Shown: positions 1 through 11,890, numbered from the stretch's first letter. The stretch: 64,000 nucleotides of DNA from Diploptera punctata (GCA_030220185.1 JASPKZ010003415.1:512501-576500), one strand, 5' to 3'. A program made the numbers and translations. Notes: generated by a model not told the origin, from the sequence alone.

Positions 1-1965
1 TCTCAATATATATTACAGAGAGAAATAAATAATAAATAATAATAAAGAAGAGGAATGGAACAACATCGATTGGGCTCTAAAGAAAGCAGCATATGAAGTT
101 CTAGGATTAAGAAGGAATAATTGTAAGAAGAGAGGAATATGAATATGGAATGACGAAATTAAAACAGTTATAGAGGAAAAGAAGAAAGCATATTTACAAT
201 ATTTACAAAAGAAAACTGAAGAAACAAAAGAAATATATTATAACAAAAGAAAGGAAGCAAAGAAAATTGTTAGGAAATCCCACCAAGACAGTTGGGAACG
301 ATATGTATCTAATCTAGAACATGATCTACATGGACGACAATGGACTGCTTATAGAACAATTAAACATTTAAATAAATCAGAAAAAGAAGCTGCATATATA
401 CCTACATCAATATCAGAAGAACATTGGATAGAATATTTCAGAGACCTGTGGTACAACGAGAATGAAAACGAAGAAGAACCAAAATGTGAGAATTTGAAAG
501 TAGATAAAATACAAATGGAAGAACTGGAAGAATCGCTCAAATTAACAAATAATAGAAAAGCTAGCGGACCAGATGACATCAATTCAGAACTAATTAAATA
601 TGCAGATATATTCTTTAAATTAAGATTCTTGAATTTTCTTAATATGTGTTGGGAGAATCATAATATACCAGCAACATGGAGGCAAGGTATAGTAAAACCA
701 ATTTACAAGAAAGGAGAAAGAAACCAACCATCTAATTACAGAGGCATTACCCTCCTAAATAGTGGATATAAAATCTATGCTAGAATAATAGCAAAACGAA
801 TACAACGAATTACTGAAGTAACACTAGCAGAAGAACAAAACGGGTTCCGAAAAGGAAGATCTTGTACCGATGGAGTATTTGCCCTGAATCAGATAATAAA
901 CAAAAGACAAGAAAAAAACCTTGAAACACATTTGTTATTTATAGACTTAGATAAAGCATTTGATCGAGTAAACAGGGAAATATTGTGGAATATCCTAAAA
1001 GAAAAAGGCCTCCCTATTCAGATTATAGAAACTGTTAAGAGCTTGTACTATGGAACAAATATTTGTATTGACCCTCAGTTGACAAAAAATAAGACATTTT
1101 TTCAAATAAACCAAGGAGTACGACAAGGGTGTTCACTCTCACCTATATTATTTAATATTTATATGGACGATATCCTAAAAGAATGGAAGAAGGTTTTAAC
1201 TAATGAAGGAATATTAATTGATAATAAAGATAAAATAAATGCTTTATTATTCGCTGACGATATTGTACTTTTAGCAGAATCTGAAAATGAGCTCCAAATG
1301 TTAGCATATAAATTTAAATTAATAGCCAATAGATATAATTGTAAAATATCAATAAATAAGTCAAAAGTAATGGCATTTATTGGTAAATATGGAATTAGAT
1401 CAAAAATTGTACTGGATAACAAAATAATAGAACAAGTATCACATTTCCAATATTTAGGATGTGATATAACTTATAGAGAAAATAAAGATATAGAAAATAA
1501 AGTAAATAAATTCCAGGCTATTTGTGGAACCATAAAAAGAACCTTAGGTCGGAAAACAAGGAAAGATACGAAACTTAAATTATATAAAACAATGGCTGTT
1601 CCTTTGTTGTTGTATGGAAGTGAAAATTGGATAATGAAATCAAGGGATAAAAGCAGGATACAGACTGCGGAAATGCTGTTTTTACGTAATGTGAAAGGAT
1701 GCACAAGAGCGGATAGAATAAGGAATGAAACTATACGAGAAGAATTAAATATATATAAAATTGAAGATAAAATCAGCGAAAATAATAAGAAATGGACAGA
1801 ACACTTAATGAGAATGAACAACGAAAGAATACCAAAAAGAACCTTCCTGTATAATCCCAGAGGAACAAGAGATGTTGGCCGACCACGTAGAAGATGGACT
1901 CCACTTTTTAACTTCGCCGGAACAGGCTGCATAACCTAAACCTTGTAGTAGAAGAAGAAGAAGAA
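1..1965 (+). pseudogene. LINE-A non-LTR retrotransposon: reverse transcriptase part and 3' end
   Basis: One frame runs from about 47 to the stop at 1937-1939, broken only by a TGA at 140-142. The first Met at 494 is not a real start: the protein continues upstream with linker sequence. Seen in order: template-binding QNGFRKGRSC, motif A FIDLDKAFDRV, motif B GVRQGCSLSP, catalytic motif C LFADDIVLLAE near 1250, then FQYLG, LYGSENW and a basic end with VGRPRRRW. This is the RT and C-terminal part of a non-LTR ORF2 that would copy its own RNA at a nicked target. The endonuclease domain lies outside the window or is lost. The element ends in a (GAA)n tail at about 1949-1965, the same tail as the copies at 20.9 and 41.5 kb. 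The clade (RTE-like or other) is not certain. With a single stop over about 630 codons it is a fairly young copy. Confidence 0.9.
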
Positions 1966-2305
1966 TGAGCTATTGGTATGCGCTGATGATGTAGTATTAA
2001 TAGCCAATATCGAGGAAATATTAAAAGCTAACATACACCTTCTATTTAATAACACAAGAAACTGGGGCTGAAAATAAACTCCAATAAAACTAAACATATG
2101 GTCACTTATGTGTTATACAATGGAAATAGATATTGTTTACAAATGGGGAAAATGTGCAAGAAGTGGCTGAATTCATATGCCAAGGAACAAAAATTAAAAA
2201 CGGAATATGTGGCAGAATGGATTTAAACATAGGCTCAACCCTGGAAACATATGAAATTATTCATATAGGGACTCTTGCCATCCCAACGTCTCTAAAAAAA
2301 GTGTA

Positions 2306-2341
<36 letters not shown>

Positions 2342-2545
2342 GTCCATTTTTACAGTTATACTATATGGGTGTAAGCAAGGTCTCTTACTTTAAGGTAGGA
2401 GAAAAGATATGAAGATTTGAGAATAAGGTTCTTAAGAAATGTTTTCGTATCAAAGAGAGACCAACATACAAGTGAGTGGAAAATACATCATAGCAGTGAG
2501 CGCATGATCGTTACGGGAAAGCAGATGTAATAAGAACAGTTTAAA
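1966..2545 (+). mobile_element. LINE-B fragment, decayed
   Basis: It starts directly after the (GAA)n tail of LINE-A. Translation gives RT motif C as CADDVVLIANIEEILKAN followed by badly broken frames. It then matches the linker and C-terminal part of the better copy at 57.4-58.4 kb (the stretch around TLTLREER and ENKVLRK). A (TA)n run at 2308-2338 has grown inside it. Many stops and indels mark it as old. Confidence 0.7.
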
Positions 2546-2908
2546 TCTATCACGAATATTTGAAAAAAATGGACCAAAGAGAGACGAAAGAAACAGATGA
2601 ATGGAGAAGATTATATAACAGTGAGCTACATGACTTTTAGAGGAAACCAGATATAATAAGAACAATTGTCTCATAGACTGCGATGGGCAAAACATATGGC
2701 ACAAATGGGGAATGGATGAGATGCATGGAAGCTTCTTGTAAAACCAAAGGGAAAAGCCCAATTGGTAGACCAAGAATGAAGTGGGAGAATAACATCCACG
2801 ATTTGAGGGAAGTAGAATATACATGAGATGATTGTTAAATATTATTTCAAGATAGAAATGTTTGTAGAGCTTATGTCCGCGCGGCCATGAACATACGGGT
2901 AGTTAAAT
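2546..2908 (+). mobile_element. LINE-B 3' fragment, decayed
   Basis: This is a second copy of the LINE-B C-terminal region. It opens with the segment that encodes WTKER in the 57-kb copy and runs through the MGNE and GRPRMKWE-type motifs to the usual last codons. It follows another fragment of the same family in the same orientation. Confidence 0.7.
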
Positions 2909-3180
2909 CTCGTAGACAAAATGGGAAGGGCATGTAGCACGAATGGGGAAAGAAAGAGTGGCATGGAAACGTTTTGTAGGAAAACCAGAAGGAAAGCGCC
3001 CTGTATATAGAACATGAATGAGAAGGGTAAATAACAATGACCATGATCTATTAGGTGAATTATACAGGAGATGATTAGAAAATATTCAGCTCAGAATAGG
3101 GATGTTAGCAGTATTTATTCCGCGCGGCTAAGAATCTCCGAGTTTGATATTGCCAGTGAGTTTAGTTTAGTTAATTAAGA
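2909..3180 (+). mobile_element. LINE-B 3' fragment, decayed
   Basis: This is a third consecutive copy of the last part of LINE-B, with the same order of motifs (MGKERVAWK, then KPEGKRPV). It ends in the family terminus followed by TTAG-type repeats near 3155-3178. Three same-strand copies in a row suggest nested insertion or local duplication. Confidence 0.7.
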
Positions 3181-3439
3181 ATCCCTGTAATGAATATTAG
3201 CTTGAAACAGCAGAATAAACATTTCTCTAAATCAGTTTGGTAAAAATCAAAAGATGAATTCTTCTCAATTTTCATCCATATGGAGATCTAAACTAATCTC
3301 AACCAGAACTAAATTACGAATTTTTAATAGCAATGATGAAAAGTATATTGCTATATGGATGTAGTACTTGGAAAGGTACAACCACTTTATATAAAAATTG
3401 CAAGTATATATAAAAAGATGATTGAGATTGCAGGGACTC

Positions 3440-3643
3440 TTGACTTCCCAACTCCTTAAAACATCGTTAAACTGAAAATATATAAAACTATCATTCTACC
3501 AGTTATATTATATGGATGTGAAAAAGGGACTCTTACTTTAAGGAAGGAAAGGAAAAGGAGTATACGAGTATTTGAGCATAAAGTTGTTAGGAAAATTTTT
3601 GGACCAAAAGAGAGAAGAACAGACAGGTAAATGGAGAAGACTT
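3440..3643 (+). mobile_element. LINE-B internal fragment, left part of an interrupted copy
   Basis: It matches the LINE-B stretch encoding KLKIYKTIILPVILYGCE through to the tract before the MEKT region. It stops abruptly at the (ATA)n run at 3644. The rest of the family sequence resumes at about 4297, so this and that fragment are probably one copy split by the LINE-C between them, with roughly 50 bp lost. Confidence 0.65.
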
Positions 3644-3645
3644 AC

Positions 3646-3696
<51 letters not shown>

Positions 3697-3899
3697 GTAA
3701 TAATAATACTTTATTTATTCTGGCAGAGTTAAGGCCATAAGGTCCTCTCTTCCACTCAACCAGCACAAATACAAATAAATATTCGGCAAATATAGATATA
3801 CACTATACTAATTATAAACAGTTAAATATACAATAAATGTAGCAATGTAAATGTCATGTACAAAAAAACATTTTATAGGGTAATAACAATAATGATACG

Positions 3900-3945
<46 letters not shown>

Positions 3946-4225
3946 TAAATATGATACATTATACGGAAAACACCAATTAATATATATATCTTACACTGGA
4001 TAATAATGAAGTCGAGTTTAGAGCAAATATAAAATTAGATTTCTTTTAAAAGATGCCAATAAACAATTATTAATAATTGCAAATTAGATATATTCCAACT
4101 TAAATTCTATCCCACTTAAAAATAAAACTTTTCAAGGATAATGAAAATATCTGGAACTAAAACAAATTTTATAACTTTACAATCTACTCTACAAGAACAT
4201 GGTATTTACAGCAAGCCAGATATAC

Positions 4226-4270
<45 letters not shown>

Positions 4271-4290
4271 GGTAATAATAATAATAATAA
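3644..4290 (-). mobile_element. LINE-C 3' end with (ATT)n tail
   Basis: On the minus strand the sequence ends with a short conserved 3' block (GGCCTTAACTCTGCCAGAA) followed by an ATT-type tail, seen on the plus strand as (ATA)n at 3644-3706. The block up to about 4070 matches 38255-38660, and its first 200 bp match 34570-34790. No coding region is seen. (AAT)n tracts lie inside at 3900-3940 and 4227-4295. Confidence 0.65.
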
Positions 4291-4575
4291 TAATAGTTAA
4301 TTCTCGTAGACTACGATAGGCAGGACATGTGGAACGAATGGGGAATGAAAGACGTGCATGGAATCTTCTTGTAGGATAACCAGAGGGAAAACGCCCAGTG
4401 GTATACCAAAAATGAGGTGGGAGAATAACATTAACCGTGATTTGAGGGCAGTAGATTATACAGGGAATGATTGGAAAAACATTAATTCAGGATAGGGATA
4501 TATGGAGAGCTATTGTCCGAGCGGCCATGAACTAACGGGTTCGATAGTGCCAGTGAGTTAGTTAATTAGTTAGAT
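4291..4575 (+). mobile_element. LINE-B 3' end, right part of the interrupted copy
   Basis: This is the LINE-B terminal region from the SRRLRWAGHV equivalent to the family end, with TTAG-type tail repeats at 4555-4575. It encodes recognisable MGNERRAWNLL-like residues, but frames are broken. Confidence 0.75.
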
Positions 4576-4599
4576 TGAGATTTTGTTGATAATCTGGTG

Positions 4600-5405
4600 G
4601 ACAAAACCATATCAAACGAGGAATTTAGGATGACTATTTAACTCATGCCCCAAATGTAGTCAATGACCAATCATTTCAATGATTTTCGATTTACAAGCAA
4701 TCACAGTCTTGTTTCGCCTAGACTTTACCAACTAAAGTTTATCATAATAAAGAAAGCACCTCCTTTTTAACATTCTGAATAGGTCATAGCATTATTTTGC
4801 AGTGACCGACTCCCTAAGAGATACGGCTACCAAATTGTATATATAGTGCATGAATGTCAACACATATCGCATGCAGGAGTTATAAAAACATTTGTAGCAA
4901 TTGATTATACCACAAAAAAAACACTATTTGCACTTTCTTAAAAGTATTTTTCCTAGGTAATAATCCAGAAAAATATAATTGTCATATTTACATCATACGA
5001 CATCAGAAATGAATTAATGTACAGTTTGATGTGTTTCATTTTTTCTCCACTAGAGGGTCTTTTATCAATTAAATGGAAGGGATGATTTCTGTGTCTTGTC
5101 ATTTATTAATTTACTTCGCATTCTTACAATATTGCGTTCCTTTGGCAATAAATAGTATGATCTGGTTGCAGTGAGAACAAAAGAAGCAAATGAAGCGTAC
5201 CAATCGTTTCACATTTGTTTTCAAACATCGCCGTTTACATTAAATATATAAATATTTTAAAATAACTATAGTTAAATAATGATTTGTGTGTAAACAGCTT
5301 AATTGTATTCGTTAAATAGTCCTCACAAATGCCACTCTTGATTTCCAAATTATCGAAGTGAGTCGTGAATTTATCGATAATTTGGAAATCAAGAGTGACA
5401 TTACT
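4600..5405 (-). repeat. HT interspersed repeat, copy 1 (hairpin end at 5325-5400)
   Basis: It is similar over most of its length to 25990-26750 and 49320-49945, which lie on the other strand. Its end carries a near-perfect inverted repeat: CACTCTTGATTTCCAAATTA and its complement flank a short loop at about 5328-5395. No coding sequence, clear TIR or target duplication is visible. It is a nonautonomous element of unknown class. Confidence 0.7.
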
Positions 5406-5439
5406 TATGATAACATCATTGGATCAGATTTGGAAAGAG

Positions 5440-5690
5440 ATTAAATATGACAAATGGAAATGGATTGGACACACTCTCAGAATAGAAGAGAGCACTGGAA
5501 TGAAATCCATAGTGATTGCCTAGAGAAAGAGGAAGACCAAAACTTTTATGGCGCAGAACTGTAACAACAGAAATTGAACAACGAGGGATGAAATCAGGAT
5601 TTGGCAAAAAAAAAAAAGAAAACAGAGTCCGGAGGCGTGCTTTCATAAAAACCCTATGCTTCCAAAAAGAGTGATAGGATCTACTGCTGC
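5440..5690 (+). mobile_element. LINE C-terminal fragment
   Basis: Translation gives WKWIGHTLRIEESTGMKS, a stop, then KRGRPKLLWRRTVTTEIEQ. This is the basic tail shared by many insect non-LTR ORF2 proteins (W-x-GH-x-R, then GRP-x-x-x-W-R). It lies directly after the HT repeat. No upstream RT is left. Confidence 0.65.
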
Positions 5691-5699
5691 TAAATCAGT

Positions 5700-6464
5700 T
5701 AGGCGCTCTCATACTGAACCCTAAATTTTGAGTCCAAGTACAGCTTTTGCTTTAAAATTTGAACATTATTTCATTGACATATATTTAAACAATACTGTTC
5801 CTGTGATGGCAGTCGTCCTCAACAAATTAAAATTGTTTAAAATAATCTGCTAGGGTTTTCATATCTAGCTCCATTTTCAAAGCTGTTCTATTGAGCACTA
5901 TGTGTAACAAGCATGTTGTATAATGGATTGATCCGGTAGAGTTTGTTTTCGATCAAGAGGCTATCATTTCTTCTTTCTTTTATTATTTATATTTCCTCTA
6001 AGATGCTAAACTTCCGGTTATCATTTTATTTATGTAATATTGGAAGGGTGTTGTCGTTCTTACACACACATTCAATTTTCTCTTTCGGCCGATTTTTCAA
6101 AACTAGCGGGGCTAAAAGGCAATGCCTTGGAACCCGCGGGTGACTAAACCGTATTCGGCCTTATTTATGTTGTACTGTAAATAAAGTCACAGGAGGTATC
6201 CTTCCGCAGGCATCTGTTAATCGTAGAGTGATGGTACTATTTTACGCGCTATCTGACTTGCTGACGTTTACTTCGTATTCAACACGAGCGGCCATGTTGA
6301 AATAACTGAATTGCCATCTTCGTTAATTGACATGCGCGAAATGGTGTTATATTTAAATTTATATAAATTTATACTGACTGTTCATCATTGTCATTTTTTC
6401 ATATGTTATATTGTGTTTTATTACTTTATTACTAGTTTTCCGATAATTTTGTTCATACATAGTA
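5700..6464. other. AT-rich sequence without a gene
   Basis: No coding signal is seen. A stretch at 6120-6185 (around TTCGGCCTTA and TTTATGTTGTA) recurs inverted at 6940-7005, so this and the next block may be arms of an old foldback element that the SINE2 at 6465 later entered. Confidence 0.4.
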
Positions 6465-6807
6465 CTATTCTATAGTAATTCTGCCCGAGGGCAGGGCTAT
6501 CACTGCAATCATAGCATTTGCATGCTATGATTTGCAGCTTTATTAAGGAATTACAGGTGTGGTAACTTCCCGTTGCTTTCTACACCGGTGATGGATGATG
6601 AATTGATGATGATAATGATAAGGATGATGATGATGATGGCCGGATGATTTTCGGGGACCGTTAGGCTCTACGCTTCCTGACATTTGTTTTACAGGTGAGG
6701 AAAAACCCCGAAAAAAAACTCACCCAGGAGCCTGTCTCAACCGGGAATCGAACCCGGGCCCGCTGCTTGACAAGGCAGCACGCTACCTCGAGACCGCAGC
6801 GGTGAAC
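6465..6807 (-). mobile_element. SINE2 (tRNA-Asp-like head), full length
   Basis: The head is on the right. On the minus strand a tRNA-like region with a B box GGTTCGATTCC and an anticodon-loop context close to tRNA-Asp (GUC) is followed by the family body and a tail with TCATCATC repeats. The 11-bp direct repeats CATACATAGTA at 6454-6464 and 6808-6818 are the target duplication. It has no protein; it would depend on a LINE for transposition. Confidence 0.9.
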
Positions 6808-6818
6808 CATACATAGTA

Positions 6819-8310
6819 GTTATTTAATATAAAATGTAGATTGATCAGGGAACTATGCTTTCATCTACGCCACTGGGCAAAGATGTCATTAGATTCATGT
6901 GGCCAATGAAATCATACTTAACCACGTTCTTCTGTTTACATTACAACATAAACTAAGGCCGAAAGCAGTATAATACAATTTATTAGTCACCCAAAAAGGA
7001 TGTTGTAGCCGCCCAACCAGGGCCGCATTCTATTATTCTCGCCACAGTTAGATAGGTGTTGTCGACTGTGTGAAATTCATTACCTGTGTTTGTAACATGT
7101 TTAGCGAAACTTGATTTTCCTACATTGTTTATAAAGTCTTTGAAATGCTCGTTATATCTTTTGTTAAATTTTACTTTGTCTTAAAAACACCTATTAGAAT
7201 CAAATGAATAACATTTTGTCATAATTTAATTTCATGGCTGAAGAATTACAGTTAGAGCAAATGAACTACAGTATAATATTACGGTTGAACGTATGATGGT
7301 GAAACTGTATGTGAGAATGTACTGTTGTTATATTTAGAAGAATTATTTTGCTTTTATAGACATATACAGCACAATAAGATATCATTTAAATCCTTGCAAT
7401 ATCAGAAGAATTATTCAACAGTTCACTTTGAAAACCCACTAAAACCTAGATCAGAACTGCTGAGCCTTCTCTTAGACAAAAAACATATAGAATCCAGATA
7501 AAACTTATTTTAAAAGTCTCAAGATCATCAAAGTACAAATTCGATTCTAGGTTCTCGCAGTAGAATTTCAGTTGATACTTTTTATATCGTTCCGTTACAT
7601 TGATATATATGTTGGGTTTCTTTTATCAAACAACAAAGAATCAAGACTTTTATCCTAGGATTTACTCCATGAGACAGTTCTGAAAACTACCATAATGCAT
7701 TGCGACCTTCCTACAATTTTCTTTTGTCACTTGTCGTATATAATGTAAAGCTACGGATTTAAAAATGTTCAAAAAATCTTGTTTCTACTTTTGTATGCAT
7801 CAAGGTCTGAAAAGTTCTAAAGTGACAGAACACAGATGATAACTTGAAGGATATTTTGCTCTCTGCAGCTTACAAGTGAATGACGATGTGACTACACGGG
7901 CTTTAAAGCAGTTCATCATAAGAAACGAAACATTACAAGCTTCAAAATTCTTTATCCTGACTTTCCACAAAACTACAAGTGAATAAACGCGAACTTAAAA
8001 ATCTGCATATTTATTATTCGCACTCGCTTTGATATTTTCGAAACGTCATATAAATTGTAAGCGAGAGTTTAAAAGGTGTATGTGTGCATGTGAAAGTACG
8101 CGGAAACATTTAATGAAACCCGGAGTTACAGAACATAATATTGCGTTTAATTACGTACTGAATTGATGTTAAAGTCTAACGCATTCAAAGGTACAGAGGT
8201 AGAGCGAACTAAAAAAAAAAATAAAAATGGAACAGTTCTGCTTTTGATGTATTCCCCGAAAGTTAGTAGACAATATTGTTACATATCAGATACTTAAAAA
8301 ACATTGCAAA
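6819..8310. other. AT-rich sequence, no gene seen
   Basis: Apart from the inverted segment at 6940-7005, no ORF, RNA gene or known repeat is recognised. Confidence 0.4.
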
Positions 8311-8314
8311 TAAC

Positions 8315-8430
8315 AATAATAATATTAATAATAATTATTATTATAATAATAAAGATGATGATAATAATAATAATTATTATTATTATAATAATAATGGTAA
8401 TAATAATTATTATTATTATTGTTATTATTA
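8315..8430. repeat. Mixed ATT/AAT microsatellite
   Basis: Interleaved (AAT)n and (ATT)n runs form a self-complementary tract. The poly-Ile ORFs that cover it are simple-repeat artefacts. Confidence 0.9.
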
Positions 8431-8432
8431 TT

Positions 8433-8694
8433 AGACTGCGATGGGCAGGACATGTTGCACGTATGGGGAATGAAAGACTTGCATGGAAGCTTCTTGTAGG
8501 AAAGCCAGAGGGAAAGCGCCCAGTTGGTAGACCAAGAATGAGGTGGGAGAATAACATTAACTATGATTTGAGGGAAGTAGATTATACAGGGAATGATTGG
8601 AAAGCATTAGCTCAGGATAGGGATGTATGGAGAGCTTATGTCCGTGCGGCCATGAACCTACGGGTTCGATAGTGCCAGTGAGTAAGTAAGTAAG

Positions 8695-8700
<6 letters not shown>
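8433..8700 (+). mobile_element. LINE-B 3' end, young copy with GTAA tail
   Basis: The frame is open to the stop at 8670-8672 and encodes RLRWAGHVARMGNERLAWKL through GRPRMRWENNINYDLRE to the terminal MNLRVR. The DNA end CAGTGAG is followed by GTAA tetranucleotides. It sits inside an AT trinucleotide microsatellite and is strongly 5' truncated. This protein end is nearly identical to the copies at 24.6 and 57.4 kb. Confidence 0.9.
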
Positions 8701-8759
<59 letters not shown>

Positions 8760-8765
8760 TACTTA
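8701..8765. repeat. (ATT)n microsatellite
   Basis: About 20 uninterrupted trinucleotide units follow the LINE-B tail. Confidence 0.95.
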
Positions 8766-8789
8766 TTTATTTATATACAGATTTTAATG

Positions 8790-9015
8790 TTTATACACCT
8801 TTTTGTGCCTTAACTTTTATTTTTTTCCTTTTCACTCATCCCTATCCATTCACTCCATGTTCTCCAGTCCTCTTGTTCTCATTCCACTTATTAGTTACAT
8901 CCATGAGTTTCGAGATCTTCTTTCCTTTCTTCTTCCAGGTGGACACCATTCCAATGTTACTGGGTAAACTTGCTTCTTGCATTCGTCGTACATGCCCATA
9001 AAAATGTAATTTCTT
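8790..9015 (-). mobile_element. LINE-D 3' end fragment
   Basis: The minus strand encodes YGHVRRMQEA, then STWKKKERRSRNSWM and RDE at the end. It matches the ends at 13.9 kb and (plus strand) 33.4-33.65 kb. Only the last roughly 70 codons remain. Confidence 0.65.
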
Positions 9016-9064
9016 ATAGTTTCATATAATATGTATATTTTATTTTATTTCGAGATTCTTTCTG

Positions 9065-9545
9065 TTATTTACACACGTATCCTCAACCAAAATATACAAT
9101 TGTTTTTCTTCCACACTTCCCGGTCTTGCGTTTTTCTTTCTATCATATTTCTCTTCTTCATGTTGTCTTGAACTCCCTTTATCCACGTTGTCTTTAGTCT
9201 ACCATGTTTCCCTCTCCCAGGAGGTATCCATTTCAATACCTCTTTGTTTGTTTCTGTGTTCCTTCTTCTCAATATATGTCCACGTCATCTTAGTTGGATT
9301 TCTTCAATCTCTTGTACAATTTTCTTTTTTACATTCATTATTTCTCTTATTTTACTATTTTTTATTTTATCTAATTTTGATATTCTTGCCGATCTTCTTA
9401 AATAGTTCATTTCTGTGATTATGATATATTTCTGTGTTTTTGCTTCAACGTCCATGTTTCCATTATTGAATATATTTAATATGTATTCATTTTTTTCTCG
9501 TATGACTTTACTTTTTTTATTTTCGAAAATAATAATAATCATAAT
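9065..9545 (-). pseudogene. LINE-E ORF2 C-terminal fragment
   Basis: Two adjoining minus-strand frames read as one protein end with a single stop: MNYLRRSARISKLDKIKN and KIREIMNVKKK, then RGHILRRRNTE, WIPPGRGKHGRLKTTW and IKGVQDNM. This is the AEMRFLRR..DRIRN..IR..L-type tail that follows RT in many insect LINEs. The RT itself is absent. It abuts an AAT tract at 9525-9600. Confidence 0.7.
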
Positions 9546-9556
9546 AATAATAACAA

Positions 9557-9592
<36 letters not shown>

Positions 9593-9605
9593 TAATAATA
9601 CCATT
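9525..9605. repeat. ATA/ATT microsatellite
   Basis: AATAAT units switch to ATTATT at about 9558. Confidence 0.9.
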
Positions 9606-9844
9606 ATATTAACGAAGTTTAACATCCATTTTACGTGCAAGACACCATCCGGGCCTTAGAGTGGCACGATCTGTCGGGAGAGGTATATTAACTATGGATC
9701 ACACTCATACTTTTTGACCACACAAGGACATGGAGGGCCTTCCCGAATGAGTGATCAGCTCAATATCTGCACCTCATCCGAGATAATACAACATTAAGTC
9801 GAAACAAACCAATAACACACACAATCATACTAAACATTGTAAGT
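9606..9844. other. Short intergenic stretch
   Basis: No feature is recognised. Confidence 0.3.
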
Positions 9845-10035
9845 ATTATAATGATGAATATGATGGCCAGATTATGTTCGGGGACCGTTTGGGCCTTAAC
9901 GTTTCCTGAAATGTGTCTTACAGGTGAGAAAAACCCCGAAAAAAACATCACCCAGGAAAATTTTCCCGACGGAAATCGAACACGGGTCCGTTACGTACGA
10001 GGCAGCAGTGCTACACCGAGACCACGGCGGTGGAG
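9845..10035 (-). mobile_element. SINE2, head half only
   Basis: It carries the tRNA-like head (right end) and the first part of the SINE2 body. The tRNA part is diverged. The 3' half (the AAGGCAGAATTACTA part) is missing. Confidence 0.75.
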
Positions 10036-10188
10036 ATAATACTACTATTACTAATAATAGAAATAATAATCATCTTGTACAATGCCTCCTGGTACACTTC
10101 ACGGGTTTTTGGTTTTTATCTTCCATTACCGAAGGAATATTGTAATCCACTTCTGAGGATTAATTTACTTTATTTCCCCTAATTATAT

Positions 10189-10533
10189 TTCGATTGAGGG
10201 TCTTTCCACTTTTCAGCGGTTGCCCTTTTACCAGCCGGCTGCTGGCCCTTCACATCCACATGTGTCAATCACAGAGGTAGATGATCAACAGCCAGTGTAG
10301 GGGTGACATGTGGTTAGCATGTCGAGTCCCCCAGCCGTTATAGCTGGTTCCTCAACCTGGAGCCGCTACTTATTGTAGCTACCCAATTGCCTCACGATGC
10401 TGGGTGGGCACCGGTCCCATACTGGCCGAAATGCCATGAGAAAATTTCTTCCCCCATGGAGACTCGAACCAGCGCAAGTCCCGTAGCTCTGCGCCAAGGC
10501 TTCCTACCTTAACCGCTCGGCTACGGCGCGGGA
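10189..10533 (-). mobile_element. SINE6 (class II tRNA-like head) with 13-bp target duplication
   Basis: The minus strand starts with a tRNA-like head whose A box TAGCCGAGCGGTTAAGG and extra arm resemble tRNA-Ser or tRNA-Leu, with B box GGTTCGAGTCTCC. A roughly 270-bp body follows. CCCCTAATTATAT at 10176-10188 and 10534-10546 is an exact direct repeat. A partial copy lies at 61040-61190. Confidence 0.9.
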
Positions 10534-10546
10534 CCCCTAATTATAT

Positions 10547-10680
10547 GATGAGTGATAAATGATGATGAAGCACCAGGAGTGTCCTTTAACCTAAAATTAA
10601 ACTAAATTCCAGACCTTGGGTTACCACAGGTATACAATTTCCCTTTAAGAAAAAAGCCTTTAGCGTAACTAGAAATTGAT
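10547..10680 (-). mobile_element. SINE3 body fragment
   Basis: It matches the segment after the tRNA head of SINE3 (GGTTACCACAGG and CCCTTTAAG are shared). The head is missing. SINE6 entered next to it. Confidence 0.55.
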
Positions 10681-10990
10681 CTCTGGATATCGTGAACTAT
10701 AACAAGAAGTTTTGACCATAAGATAATGAGACCCGTCATATGATTATTATAATACAAGTTTTATACAATGTTAACACCAACATCCGGTAAATATTTGAAT
10801 TGTTACATGATAAAACGACACCAGTTTCGTTCACAAATGTCAAGTATTTTTTGTTGCACATGAGCATAATTTTCAAAAGTAAAAGGTAAATTTTGGGATA
10901 TAAGTCTAATCTAGTTTATTCACTAATTTTGGCAAATTCTGAAGGAATTAAGCTATTGACGTTTTTGTCATGAAAATATTTTAGACAATT
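10681..10990. other. AT-rich, nothing recognised
   Basis: No ORF or repeat is recognised. Confidence 0.3.
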
Positions 10991-10996
10991 TAGTTT

Positions 10997-11335
10997 TTGG
11001 AAATCTCACCGAAAATAAGCATGACAAAATTTTATATATCTATTAATGCATTACAAAAGGAGCCGGACATCATAGACATTATGGAAAAGAAAAGATTACA
11101 GTGGTATGGTCATGTCAAAAGAATGCCAGAGCAAAGATTGCCTAAAATTGTTATGGAATGTATCCCAATGGAAATGAGGAGAGAGAGGAAGACCGAAGAA
11201 AACTTGGATAGAAGGGGTACAAGCAGCTACGAATATCAGAGGAATATCCATCAATGGATGGACAGAGAGGAAAGGCGTTTGGTTTCCGGAATGCGGCAGC
11301 TGCCATGATGCCGGATGATGATGATGATGATGATG
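10997..11335 (+). pseudogene. LINE-F C-terminal fragment with (ATG)n tail
   Basis: The open frame encodes KKRLQWYGHVKRMPEQRLPK and the characteristic end WMDREERRLVSG. The DNA end is CCGG(ATG)n at 11310-11338. It is the same family as 45255-45790. A frame slip near RRERKTEEN changes the GRPRKTW region. Confidence 0.8.
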
Positions 11336-11339
11336 ATTA

Positions 11340-11878
11340 ATGCTCTTGAAGCTGCAATTCTTATTTTATCGGTACCAAACTTGGCACACGGCAATAAATT
11401 AAAAAAAGTAAGGTCGAGTTGGTTAACCAGCAAAATTGGACAATTACGAATAAAAGTTTACCGATAACGAAAATTTAAAAATCGCGGTTGCAATTTTTAA
11501 TGTTTTGCAAAAAGACTCAGTATACGCTATTGAAATAAAATGTGGCAAGAATTCTCAAAAAATCAGCGAAATCCAACTATTTGGTAAATTACCAGAAACT
11601 GAAGTAAAAAATCACGCTAACAGTCGCCGTGTTTACTTCGTCGAAATGTATATGTACATCAAAAATTGAATTAATCCTTAAATTTGCAATGTATTCTATA
11701 AGATATTTGTCTATTTTAATTAATATTTTAATAAATGATGAGAAATGAATCATTAGAAATTATTTAAATTTGTGTCAAATTATACAATAATAATGAGTAG
11801 TTGATTACTTAGCTACTTTACGTTATTTATTTTCACTGCGGTCCTACATGTTAAAATAAGTTGCCATAAGAAATTCAG
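11340..11878. other. AT-rich stretch with one diverged repeat
   Basis: The segment around 11408-11470 (GGTTAACCAGCAAAATTGG) recurs diverged at about 42050-42090, so part of this is an old unclassified repeat. Nothing coding is seen. Confidence 0.4.
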
Positions 11879-11890
11879 TTTTTCCAATAT

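Noticed and set aside
494..1939. Treating the 481-codon ORF as a host gene starting at Met 494
   Set aside because: The same frame continues upstream with LINE linker sequence to about 47, and the motifs are non-LTR RT. The Met is internal.
5943..6143. 66-codon plus ORF
   Set aside because: Low-complexity hydrophobic translation of T-rich DNA, no motif.
8294..8557. Poly-isoleucine ORFs at 8.3, 32.5 and 38.2 kb
   Set aside because: They translate AAT/ATT microsatellites.
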